Source: UMGS75 sp963648435 (GTDB lineage: Bacteria; Bacillota_I; Bacilli_A; ML615J-28; CAG-313). Taken from it: a stretch of 11,884 nt of DNA. The stretch is from NCBI GenBank assembly GCA_963648435.1, contig CAVJDT010000050.1, positions 1 through 11,884 of the forward strand, read 5' to 3'. Both the position numbers and the translations under genes were made by a program. This document shows positions 1 through 10,400 of the stretch, in pieces. Numbering within the stretch: position 1 is the stretch's first letter; each line of letters starts with the position of its first letter. A model generated the notes under the pieces. It made no database searches. It worked only from the letters and a program-made list of their open reading frames with translations, and was not told where the DNA came from.

Positions 1-15
1 CTAACTCGGTGCTAA

Positions 16-960
16 TCTTTTACTTTTTTTGAGACATTTTCAATTTCGCTTGACACAATTGTTTTAAAAGAATATCTTCCAGATCCACCTTCAAATAAAG
101 GTGAAATCAATGAGAATTCAGATGAAAAATTGAGTGTTGACTTAGAAAAAGTGACGGATGAACAATATAATAAATATGTAAAAGATTGTGTTAAAATGGG
201 ATTTAAAATTGATGCGGATAAATCATCTTACACTTATGAGGCCTACAATTCAGATGGATATTCATTAAAATTAACTCATATTAGTGATGAACTTGATATT
301 ACGTTAGAAACATCCATGAAAATGAGTACAATTACTTGGCCATCTGGAGCTGCCGGAAGTGTTGTACCTTCACCTAAGTCATTAACTGGAAAATTTAATT
401 ATGAACATGACAATAGTTTTTCAGTATATATTGGTGAAACTAGCAAGACAGATTATGATGAATATGTGACGACATGTAGTAATAGCGGATTTAATATTGA
501 TTATGATAAAGGTGAAAAATACTATAGTGCCTATAATGCAGATGGTTATTATTTATCGATAAGCTATGAAGGAAACAATATAATGTTGGTTAGTGTTAGT
601 AAAAAAGAGAAAAAAGAAACCACGAATCAAGATAGTTCATCAACAAGTGAATCTGAAGATTCTTCAACAGACAATAATGACTCAACAATTGGTGCGGATG
701 GAATGCACACTGATTTTAAGGAAGCTATGGATAGTTATGAAACTTTCATGAATGAATATTGTGATTTTATAGAAAAGTATAATGCGAATCCATCTGATAC
801 AACTTTACTTGCTGATTATGCGACATATATGAGTAAATATGCTGAATTCTCTGATAAATTTGATAAGTTGGGTGAAAGAGATTTGAATGATGCTGAAACA
901 GCTTATTATATACAGGTTCAAGCAAGAGTAACTACTCGTCTAGCTCAAGTTGATCAATAA
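16..960 (+). pseudogene. 5'-truncated DUF6591-like exported protein gene
   Basis: The frame ending at the TAA at 958-960 is open back to codon 16 and closed by an in-frame TAA at 13-15. Family-like sequence seems to begin near position 52 (LKEYLPDPPSNKGEI), upstream of the first possible start, a TTG at 130. That TTG has no Shine-Dalgarno sequence and would cut into the domain. No ATG or GTG lies upstream in frame, so the signal peptide and lipobox cysteine expected of this family are missing. Counting from the TTG, residues 1-160 hold two related copies of a small domain (YVKDCVKMGF...AYNSDGY and YVTTCSNSGF...AYNADGY). A Ser/Asp/Glu-rich linker follows to about residue 190, then a helical C-terminal domain (EAMDSYETFMNEY, LLADYATYMSKYAEF, AETAYYIQVQARV) that I recall as DUF6591. 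Function of the family is unknown. It could be a real decapitated gene, or intact gene sequence joined wrongly at the window edge. If translated from TTG it would be cytoplasmic. Confidence 0.6.
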
Positions 961-1055
961 GAGTCAAATTTAAGTATTGTGTCTGATTTTATGATGATAA
1001 AAAATTAACGAAAAAAAGGAAGAAAGCAAATATTGCAAGAGGATTAATGTAATAG

Positions 1056-1083
1056 AGAAGGTGAGATAATTGCCTTCTTTTTT
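1056..1083 (+). terminator. Intrinsic terminator after the DUF6591-like gene
   Basis: AGAAGGT at 1056-1062 pairs with GCCTTCT at 1072-1078 (six Watson-Crick pairs and one G-U pair) around a 9-nt loop, followed by six T residues at 1078-1083. It lies about 95 nt after the stop codon and separates the first gene from the riboswitch-controlled unit. Confidence 0.75.
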
Positions 1084-1122
1084 AGTTATAATCGGTTTAA
1101 AATGATGTCTTATTAAATTTTA

Positions 1123-1160
1123 TAGCGATAAAATCAAGTTTATGATATTATTTATAGGCG
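1123..1160 (+). promoter_or_regulatory. Extended -10 promoter for the riboswitch leader
   Basis: TATTAT at 1146-1151 is preceded by TGA at 1143-1145, giving the extended -10 pattern TGnTATTAT. At 17-bp spacing the -35 position (TAGCGA, 1123-1128) is poor, which extended -10 promoters tolerate. Transcription would start near 1157-1160, just upstream of the aptamer. This is inferred from spacing and motif only. Confidence 0.5.
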
Positions 1161-1163
1161 AGC

Positions 1164-1280
1164 ATTAAGCAGTTATACAATTTTATGAGCAAACCTAGCG
1201 AAAGCTAGGGACGCAAAGCCATTAGGAGCTAAAGCCATTTATTTAATGTGGTCATGCTAGCCGGTTGCAAACTTTTTTGT
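1164..1280 (+). ncRNA. Class I cyclic-di-GMP riboswitch (GEMM)
   Basis: The conserved core is unmistakable. GCAAACC (1189-1195) opens a hairpin CCTAGC-GAAA-GCTAGG (1194-1209), followed by GGGACGCAAAGCC (1208-1220). In the crystallised Vibrio Vc2 RNA the equivalent segments carry the ligand-contacting G and the intercalating A. The second arm has a receptor for the GAAA tetraloop (GCTAAAG at about 1229-1235, opposite CATGCT), and the 3' junction is CCGGTTGC (1261-1268). Ligand is the bacterial second messenger c-di-GMP. The closing helix P1 is not obvious. The best pairing I find is 1167-1174 with 1270-1277 (one mismatch, one G-U pair), leaving about 14 unpaired nt on the 5' side next to the core. 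It sits in the leader of the giant surface-protein gene and is followed by a terminator, so it should act by transcription attenuation. Confidence 0.9.
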
Positions 1281-1291
1281 TTTTTTATAGT

Positions 1292-1340
1292 GGAAGTTTC
1301 TTCTTTAATGGTTTTGGAGGAAACTTCTTTTTTATTTTTA
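1292..1340 (+). terminator. Riboswitch expression platform: intrinsic terminator
   Basis: GAAGTTTCTTCT at 1293-1304 pairs with GGAGGAAACTTC at 1316-1327 (10 Watson-Crick and 2 G-U pairs) around an 11-nt loop, followed by a U-rich tract at 1328-1339. The hairpin lies between the aptamer and the ribosome binding site, so termination here would block the downstream gene. Its 5' arm (1292-1299) can instead pair with AAACTTTT at 1269-1276, which overlaps the likely 3' strand of P1. That makes a plausible antiterminator, mutually exclusive with P1. A second T-rich run (1273-1286) directly follows the aptamer. Confidence 0.8.
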
Positions 1341-1341
1341 T

Positions 1342-1350
1342 GGAAAGGGG
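1342..1350 (+). promoter_or_regulatory. Ribosome binding site that fixes the start at 1358
   Basis: GGAAAGGGG ends 7 nt before ATG 1358. The longer in-frame reading from TTG 1265 would start inside the aptamer, run through the terminator hairpin and prepend a Phe-rich stretch to the signal peptide. It has no ribosome binding site and is rejected. Confidence 0.8.
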
Positions 1351-1357
1351 ATTTTAT

Positions 1358-1438
1358 ATGAAAAATTTGAAACGAATCATGAGCATCTGTCTATGTCTTA
1401 CACTATTTATGACATCATTTCAAAATAGTGTTTCAGCT
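1358..1438 (+). other. Sec signal peptide of the fibre protein
   Basis: Residues 1-27: basic n-region (MKNLKR), hydrophobic core (IMSICLCLTLFMTSF) and an A-x-A-like cleavage site V-S-A before Glu28. No YSIRK/GxxxS motif is present, so nothing suggests septal targeting of that kind. Confidence 0.85.
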
Positions 1439-4400
1439 GAAGAACTCACACAAGAAGAAACAGAACCAACAACTTCTGAAGTTCAAAATAATACTTCAGA
1501 AGAATTTGTTCAAAGCTATCAGAACGCAAGTTTTCAGATTGTATTTAAGGATGATGAAGATGCAGATCAAAGAAGAAAAGATATCAACCAAATGATTCAC
1601 TTGTATCAAGATGGTGTAGAAATCCATAAGACTCTACAACTTCAAAGTGAAACCGAAGAAAATGGAATGAATATCTATACTTATTTAATTTTGAATCTTC
1701 CTATTTATAAAGAGAATAGTGATGAAGTTTATAGCTATACTTTAAAAGAAGATTCATTACCTGGATATACAACACTTGCTGGTACATATATCGGTTCTAA
1801 TGATACATTGACATTCACAAACGATGGTTCTTCTTTTGTTTCATCCCAAGTTTTTGGTAATGAATTAAAAACCTATAATGTGAGTGGAACCATTACTTTT
1901 GATGAAGAAAATGATTTAGAGATCAAAAATACTTTAGATCAAATCTTTCCAAATATAGTGAAGACTTATAAGGAAGTGGATACAAAAACATGGAACTTTA
2001 CCTTACAACATCTTTATACAACGGATAAAAATGGAAATGCAGCCTCTTATTCTTATGACTATTCTTTAGATGGTTGGAATGTAAATGAGATTTCTCCAAT
2101 AACGAGTGATACAAAATTAGAAATCAATTATACGAAAAATAAAAAGGAATCTAAAACTTCTAAGAATGAAAAGGAAACAGATAATGATTCAGATGAATCA
2201 GACCTGTCCTTAGCTGATACATCGATTGAATATAATGGAAAGAAATCTTTTGCGCTTAATTGGTATGATGACATTACGTTTGGCCGTAGTAATTATGGAA
2301 GTCTTACTTTAACGATTGATAATCAAAAGTTTAGTTATACTTTTGACGGAAATTCTTGGGCGACTCAAGATACATCCGACGTATATGATCTTTCAAAGAT
2401 TACCTTTACTATGAAAAGTAATAATGCCCAATACCAAGAAGTAGAAATTACAGGTATTCCATCTAAAATCGATGAAAAAGATATTGCGAGTTCTTTAACT
2501 TATTCTTTATCAGATTCAGACTATACTGTAGAAGAAAACAGTGAAACCTATAATATCTATAAATTAACAGAATATAAGATTGATATTGTCATTTCAAATG
2601 GTGGACAAGAAATTAGTGATTTACATACATATTTTGAGTTGAAATCAGATAATGAAGATTTAAATAATAAACTTGATAAAAATGACTATAAATTATCTTC
2701 TCCATCTATTTCTCTTGGAAAATCAACTTATACACTAACGGTTTCTGGTCTTAAACAATATGAAGCGAGTGGCGATACAAAATCACTCATTGTCTATGAT
2801 GCACTTGTTAAAAATATGGGTGATGATGGTACTATTTCTTTAAAAGACGGAGATAAATTTGCGGTTACTTATGATAATACTGGTGTTGCCAATTATGGCA
2901 ATGATACATCATCCATTAAAAATGGTGGTGAACTTGATTTATTGTTGACAGGAACAACATCATATTCAGGTACAAAGATTTGGTTAACAGAAAAAGAACA
3001 TCCAACCGCTACGTGGACTTTGTGGCGTTATTCAAAAAAAGCAAACGTAGATTATACAAAAGGTTCTCAGGTGAATGAAGATTTAAATCAAGAAAGTATT
3101 AGCAGTTGGAATGCGAAAAATGGCGGAACGTGGACTGTAGATAACTTACCTAAATATGATACGGATGGCTATACTTATGTTTATTTTGCGAAAGAAAATA
3201 TGAGCGATAAATCCTATGTTCGTCATTATGGAACCATAGAAAATAATTTTGAAGACGATGTGAATGCGGATGGAAAAACACGAGCGGAATCCACTCGTAA
3301 TGGCGATACAAGTATTTATAATGGTGGTACTTTAACCAATCGTATTGAATCAACCATTTCTACAACGGTCACAAAAGTGTGGGTCGCAGATTTTTATGCA
3401 TCCAAATTAAATGATGTTTCCGTTTCAGTAAAGTTACAAGTAAAAAAGAGAACAGATAGCTCTTGGACTGATTATACGAATGAGAAGGGAAATACAGTCA
3501 TACATGAATTAAAGGACTACAATGTAGAAACAGGAAATCCTACATATTCTATGGATGTAGATAAATATGATAAAAATGGAAATGAGGTTGAGTATCGTTG
3601 GGTTGAAATTTCTATCAAAGATTCGGATACAGAAAATGCGTTAAGTGAAGATGGTAAAAAAGCTATATTATCTGTCAATAAAAATGCGAAAGATGGTGAT
3701 GAATATTTTATAGAAACTTCATCAACTAATAATAATGAAACAACATTAACAAGTACACTTACGGGTACAACTAATTACTATATTCATAAAGAATGGGTTC
3801 ATAATACAAATACGAATCTTCCAACAACCCTAAATGTTTATTTTGAACAATTGGATAAGACAAATACAAAAACAGATTCAGACTACAATAAAACGATTAC
3901 TCTTAACCGAAATGATCAAGGAAATACGGATACGTATTGGTCATATACGATAAGTGATTTACCAAAATTTGATCACGATGGTGGAAAATTCATTTATCAA
4001 GTTAGAGAACAAAGTCTTACTAATTACATTTTAACGTATGAAAATAATAAACAAGATAAGTCAAGTAATATTGATAATGTGAAATATGGCTACAATAATA
4101 TTTTCTTAAAGAATACGTATGTAGAAAAAAAGGATCCAAGACAACAGATTAATATTCGTAAGGTTTGGTATGATGATGGAGACAGCTATCAACGTAAAGA
4201 TATTACTATAGAAGTTTTGGCAGATGATAATACAGTTCTTGCGAAAACAATGTTAAGTGAAAGTGATAACTGGTTAAAGAATGTAACCGTAACAGCTTAT
4301 AAGTATGAAGTAAATGGAAAAACAGTCATCACAAAGAAAAGTGATACACCAGATGAGTTTAAGAAAGATGCAAATTTATATTCTGGAGGCTATAAGTTAA

Positions 4401-7400
4401 AAGAAACCAAGGTTGGTGACTATATAGTAGAAAATGATCAAGTTACAACGGATCAAACGTCATATAAAGTAAGTTATTCGAAACAGAATGACTATTATAC
4501 GATCATCAATCGTCGTGTAGGAACGGTTGATTTGTCCGTCACAAAAACGTGGAAGGATGGAAAACAAGATGTTGCAACACGTAAAAGCTATAATGCGAGT
4601 GTACAACTAACTACGGATAATGATGGTGTAACTATTGAGAATAATTCCATTAAAATTGTCAATGAAACAACATCCATTACTTCTAATGATGGAACTACTG
4701 TTGTTGATTCCACACAAAGCTTAACGGGTGACGATGGACAAACCATTTACTTCTATAATTTGCCTAAATATGATGCGAAGGGTAAATTCATTGAATATAA
4801 AGTGATTGAAAATGATCCGGATAAGAAATTATCTGAAAATGACTATAAAACGACAATTGATTATAGTGAATATAAGATTGGAAATGTGCAGGAAAGTGAA
4901 CATGATAGTCAAGCTATTTCAATCTTAAATAAGCGTTCACAAACTAAGACAGTAACATTCTATAAGTTATGGAAGGATACTTATGTTTATTCTAAAAAAC
5001 AACGTCCAGATATCTATTTAACACTTTATTCAAATGCAACGAAGATAAATGGAAAATATTTTGTTTCTGACAAAATTAAACAAGTATCTACATATATTGA
5101 TTGTTTATGGTCACAAAAGGATCAAACAGACCTTTATAAATGGTCTTGTAAGTTTGAAAACTTACCACAATATGATGAAAATGGTGCAGAAATTACTTAT
5201 TATGCGAGTGAAAATACGCATGTTGATACGGAATCTTTAGATTATGAATCTGTAAAATATAAAGAAGGTAAACCTAGTGATAGTGGAGAAGGTACAGATA
5301 GTATAACAGCGATTTCATCAGATAATGTTCAAGTATTAAAAGAAGGAAATACTTTTGTGAATGGATTAAAGAGTAGTGTTACCGTTCAAGGATTAAAGGT
5401 TTGGAAAAATATCCCAAAAGGATTCCCAAATTCTCAACTTCCTAGTGTTACTTTCTATTTGGATCAATATATTGGTAATGAGCTTAAAAAAGAGAATATT
5501 GCCAATATAACAATAGATGGTAGTAGTACTTCAGATTTAAGCTATAATTTCTATTTTAAATATCAAGGTGAAAATAATGTAGATGGAACTTATAAAGAAT
5601 CAGAAACTCCTGAGACTTTAGATAAATATAATGAAAATGGTGAGCTATATACATATAAAGTACGTGAAGCCATTAATGATATTTCTGTAAAATCACTTAT
5701 AACTTCAGATCCATCTGCAGTTAATGATAATTACTATACCGTAACAAATACTTATAAAAATGATACTAGTAACGTAAGTAATATTACAGTAAATAAATCT
5801 TGGGCTGGTTTAGATAATTATTCACCTGGTTTTAAATATCCAGCATTAACCTTTGAATTACATCGTGTTACTGTAGATAGTAATGGTGATAAAATCACTG
5901 ATAGTGATACGGTTGTTGAAACGAAAAAGATGAATAAGAATAATAAGGAAGAATCGATTTCCTTTAAGAATCAACTCATTTACGCGCCAAATGGCAAGAA
6001 GTTTCAATACTATATCGTTGAAAAAATTGTGAATGGATATACAACAAGTACGAATAATTGGGACATTGATCATACTTTTGAATTAGATACTACAGATAAA
6101 ACAATCAAATTTACAAATACATATGATCAATATGGACAAACTACATATTCTGGAAAGAAGATATGGGATGATTTTGATGATTTGATGGGCAATCGTCCAG
6201 ATTCTGTTACTTTGACTTTATATCGAAAGACAAGCACAATTGCCTCTCAACAGGTCGGTACCTTAACACTTAAAAAGGATTCAACAACCTTTACAAAGTC
6301 TAGTGATTTAACGAATAAAAGTGGAAATATCAATAGTACAAATGAGAGTAACGAATGGTCTTATATGTTTAGTAACTTAGACAAGATTGCGCCAGATGGG
6401 CAAAGCTGGCAATATTTCATTAAAGAAGAAGATAAAGCTAATGACTATTATGATGCTGGTACAGTAAAAAAATCAGATGTTACAAATACATTAACTCGTA
6501 CTTCAATAACCGCAACGAAAAAATGGGAAAATATCAATCCAAATCTTGAAACAGAGAGTGTTGAACTCACATTGATTGTTAAAGAAAAAGGGGATAGTAC
6601 TTGGCAGTGGGCAAGTGATTATTTTAATAAATCAAATTCAATTACTTATACAAATACAATTAAATCTAGTAGTAAAACGATCACTTTTAACAATCTTCCA
6701 AAATATGCGAAGAATAAATCGGGCAAAGAATTGATTTATGGTGTACGTGAAACCAAGATTGGTAATAAAGAAGTCAACTTTAAAGAGAATACAACTGAAT
6801 ATGCTGATAATGATGTTTATACTGTAGAAAATACAGATGATACAACAGTCAAAAATACTTTGAAGCATAATGTTTCTTTAAAAATCACAAAAAAATGGGT
6901 CGATCAAGATAATAAATATGGATTAAGAAATTCAGACTGGACTGTAAAATATCATGTGTATCGTCAAATAGAAAATAGTAATGATGAATTGGTTAAGAAT
7001 AGTAAAGGGCAAAGCTATGTTTTAACTGTTTCGGGTACAAATAATTCAAATGAAGAAAGCACTACTCTTAATAATCTTCCTTCTAAAGATTCAGAAGGAA
7101 ATGTGTATACTTATTCTGTAAAAGAAATAAGTAATAATGGTGCATATACTTCAACAATAACAAATGAAGAAACTCAAACCAATGGCTTTGTATATACAAA
7201 TACGAATACTTTAGAAACAAAGGATGTACACGCAACAAAGATATGGGATGATACAGGTGTAAGTGCACGTCCATCTTCTATTGAATTTACTATTTATCAA
7301 AATGGACAAAAGCTTTCTGATAAAATTAATGTTTCTAAAAATAATGATTGGAAAGGGACTGCTTCTAATCTTCCTAAAAAAGATAAAGATGGAAAAGAGT

Positions 7401-10400
7401 ATACATATACTGTAAAAGAAGAAAGACTTGCTGGATATATGAATCCTACATATTCTGATGACGGATTAATAGTTACAAATACGATTACTTCGTTTCATAT
7501 CGATGGATCTAACATGGCTGGCTTTAAACTAAGTGGTAATGGCTATGAAGCAACTTGGAATAAGGATAAAGAGGGTAATGTTTCTACTAAAGTGACAAAA
7601 AATAGTGAAACAATTTATACCGGAAGTGAAATCAAAGGATTAGATTTAGGAGACTATACATTAACTGAAACAAACATTCCAGATGGATATGAAAAGATGG
7701 ATGATGTGAAAGTAAAAATAAGTATAGAGAAAGGAAAATTAGTTATTACTTCTGAGTCAAATAACGTAAGTTTTAAAAATAATACTTTAAAGATTACATC
7801 CACACCTACATCGATTACTTTAAATAAGGTAGATTATGATACTGGCGAATCAATTGAAAATGATACGTATGCGGCATTTACAATTTCGGATGGTAAAACA
7901 AGTTATAATGTTACAAGTCAAAATATTTTAAGTGAACTTAAAGGAAAACTAGTGGTAGGTAATGAATATACTTTAAAGGAAATTTCAACTCTTGATACAT
8001 ATTATAATCCAGGATTAACAACTCCATTTAAATTAGATGAGAAAGGTAATATTCAAGTTTCTTCTAATGAATATGTAAGCGCAGAAGGATCTACATTTAC
8101 GATTAAGAATAAAAAATTTACATCAAAACTAAGTCTTCATAAAATAGATAAAACTGATCATTCAGCAATCAATAATGTTACATTTGACTTATATTATAGT
8201 ACGAGTCATTTTGATGATATTAATAATGGTACTCTAGTTGAAAGTCAAACAACAGATGATAGTGGTAATGTAAGTTTTACCTTAAATAAGAAAGGACATT
8301 ATCTTGTTTATGAAAAGATAAACCAAGGTTATGTTCTAGCTGGTCATGATCAATATGTTGGCTATAGTGCTACTTTTGAAGTGAAAGATTCTGACTACAA
8401 TAAAACTTTAACTACAAATAATTTACAAACATTATCTGGTGAAGTGGATTCCAAAGGTTCTATATTAAATACACGTAAAATGGGTAAGGTTATTTTGAAA
8501 AAGTTAAACGAAGATCAAGAAACTTTAAATGGTGTTCAATTCAAACTGTATAAAGAAGTAGAACAAAGCTGGATTACTGAATTGTTTACGGGCAAGAAAT
8601 ATGAATTTATTGAAAGTAAAAAAGTATCAGATTTAGGGGACGGAGAAAATGGTATTTTATCAATCGATAAATTAGAATGGGGAACTTATAAGTTAGAAGA
8701 AGTTACTGGTAAGAATGGCTATACCATTCTTAATGATCAGGGTAAAGCCAATAGTGTTGAATTTACAATTAATAGAGATACATTCTTAAAAGAATATTAT
8801 GTGATTGATGCTGGTACACTTACAAATAAGAAAAATAAAGTCAGCATTGAAAAAACAGATGAGAATGGAAAAATTATAAGGGGTGCAGAATTTAAACTGG
8901 AAGGATTATTCGCAGATGGTAGTACATCAAAGACATTAAAGGATCAATCGACTTTAACAGGTCAATTGATTGGTGGGCAAAGCTATACTTTAACAGAGAC
9001 AAAGGCTCCAGATGGCTATAAGGTAAATACTCAATCTTATACATTTAAAGTGGATAGTAATGGATCTGATTTGATTGGAGAAATAGATTCACATTATTCA
9101 ATCACTGGAACTACAATTAAAGCTAAAGATGATCCGATATCTATAAAATTTATGGTAAATGGTGGTCAATTAAATGGCGCACAGTTTACTTTAACTGATA
9201 TAACGGATACTTCAATTGAAACAAAGACATTTACAGTTAATGGAACGAATACGTTAAATATGAATGATTATAAGTGGATTGGTGGACATAGTTATAGCCT
9301 TAAAGAGACTTGTGCTCCAGATGGCTATAAATTAGCTAAGACAATTGAATTTACCATTCATAAAGATGGAACAATAAATGGAAGTACAATGATTGATATT
9401 GATCATGATCCAATTAAAATTTCATTAAAGAAAACGGATGCATATAGTAAAGAAGTTTTAGAAGGTGTACCTTTTGTCGTTAAACAAAACGATAAGGAAA
9501 TTACACAAGGTATTACGAATGATCAAGGTACACTAACTTTTAATCTTGTACAAAACAAAACCTATGACTTATATGAAGAAGTTTATAATGGTTATGTTCA
9601 AAAAGAGACTCAGGTTTTAAGTTTTACTGTACAAGAGGATGGAACGGTTGATAAAACAGGAAATCCTACGATTCAGTTAACGAATACACGTATTCCTGGT
9701 GTTATCAATGTGACAAAAGTAGATTCAGCTAAAAAAGATAAGAAATTAAAGGGTGCCGAGTTTACTTTGTATACGGATGTGGATTGTTCGAAAAAGGTAT
9801 CGCAAAGTTTTGATGGTGAAAAATTAAAGGATGGCTATGGATCAACTTTAAAAACAGATGAAAATGGTCAGTTAAGCTTCAATAATTTAGCTTGGGGTAC
9901 ATACTATTTGAAAGAAACAAAAGCTCCAAAAGGTTATAAGCTGAATAGTAGTGTTTATACAATAACCTTAAATAAATCGGATACTTCTGTAGATGTTTAT
10001 GCCAATCAAGAGATTAAAAATGAAATGAATTCAATTTCCATTATTAAGACGGATGGTGCAAAAAATCTAAAGGGTGCTGAATTTGAATTATCTGGAGAAT
10101 TCACAGATGACACTACAAGTAAGACTTGGACAAGTGGTGAAGATATGTATACACTAACTGGTTTATTAATTGTTGGAAATGAATATACATTAAAAGAAAC
10201 CAAAGCACCTGCTGGTTATGTTTTAGAAGATGAATCATCCGTTACATTTACAATGATGGATGATGGTACGATTTCAATGAATGATACGGATAAATTTTCT
10301 GGAAATGGTGGAAATTTAATTACCGTGAAAGATATTGAAACGAGTATAACGGTTCATAAAATTGATAATGAGACACAAGAAAATCTAGCTGGTGCAAATC

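Noticed and set aside
961..1055. Possible small gene between the first stop codon and its terminator
   Set aside because: Only a five-codon ATG frame was seen (ATGATGATAAAAAAT then stop), so the stretch is taken as 3' untranslated sequence.
1265..1357. In-frame TTG start at 1265 giving 31 extra residues on the giant protein
   Set aside because: It begins inside the riboswitch, reads through the terminator hairpin, has no ribosome binding site, and would bury the clear signal peptide that starts at ATG 1358.
3150..3353. Reverse-strand open frame of 67 codons inside the giant gene
   Set aside because: It lies antisense to well-conserved Cna_B coding sequence, its Tyr/His-rich composition is typical of a shadow frame, and no ribosome binding site or family resemblance was seen.
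5049..5240. Forward out-of-frame open frame of 63 codons
   Set aside because: It overlaps Cna_B unit 6 coding sequence in another frame, with low-complexity composition and no recognisable domain.
5858..7274. Several reverse-strand open frames of 63-76 codons (5858-6073, 6638-6868, 7083-7274)
   Set aside because: All are antisense to repeat domains, rich in Ile, Phe, Leu and Tyr as expected from the complement of Lys/Asn/Asp-rich coding sequence, and without initiation signals.
10006..10203. Reverse-strand open frame of 65 codons with a hydrophobic middle
   Set aside because: It is the complement of a conserved GAEF...ETKAPxGY domain; the hydrophobic stretch reflects the opposite strand and not a membrane protein.
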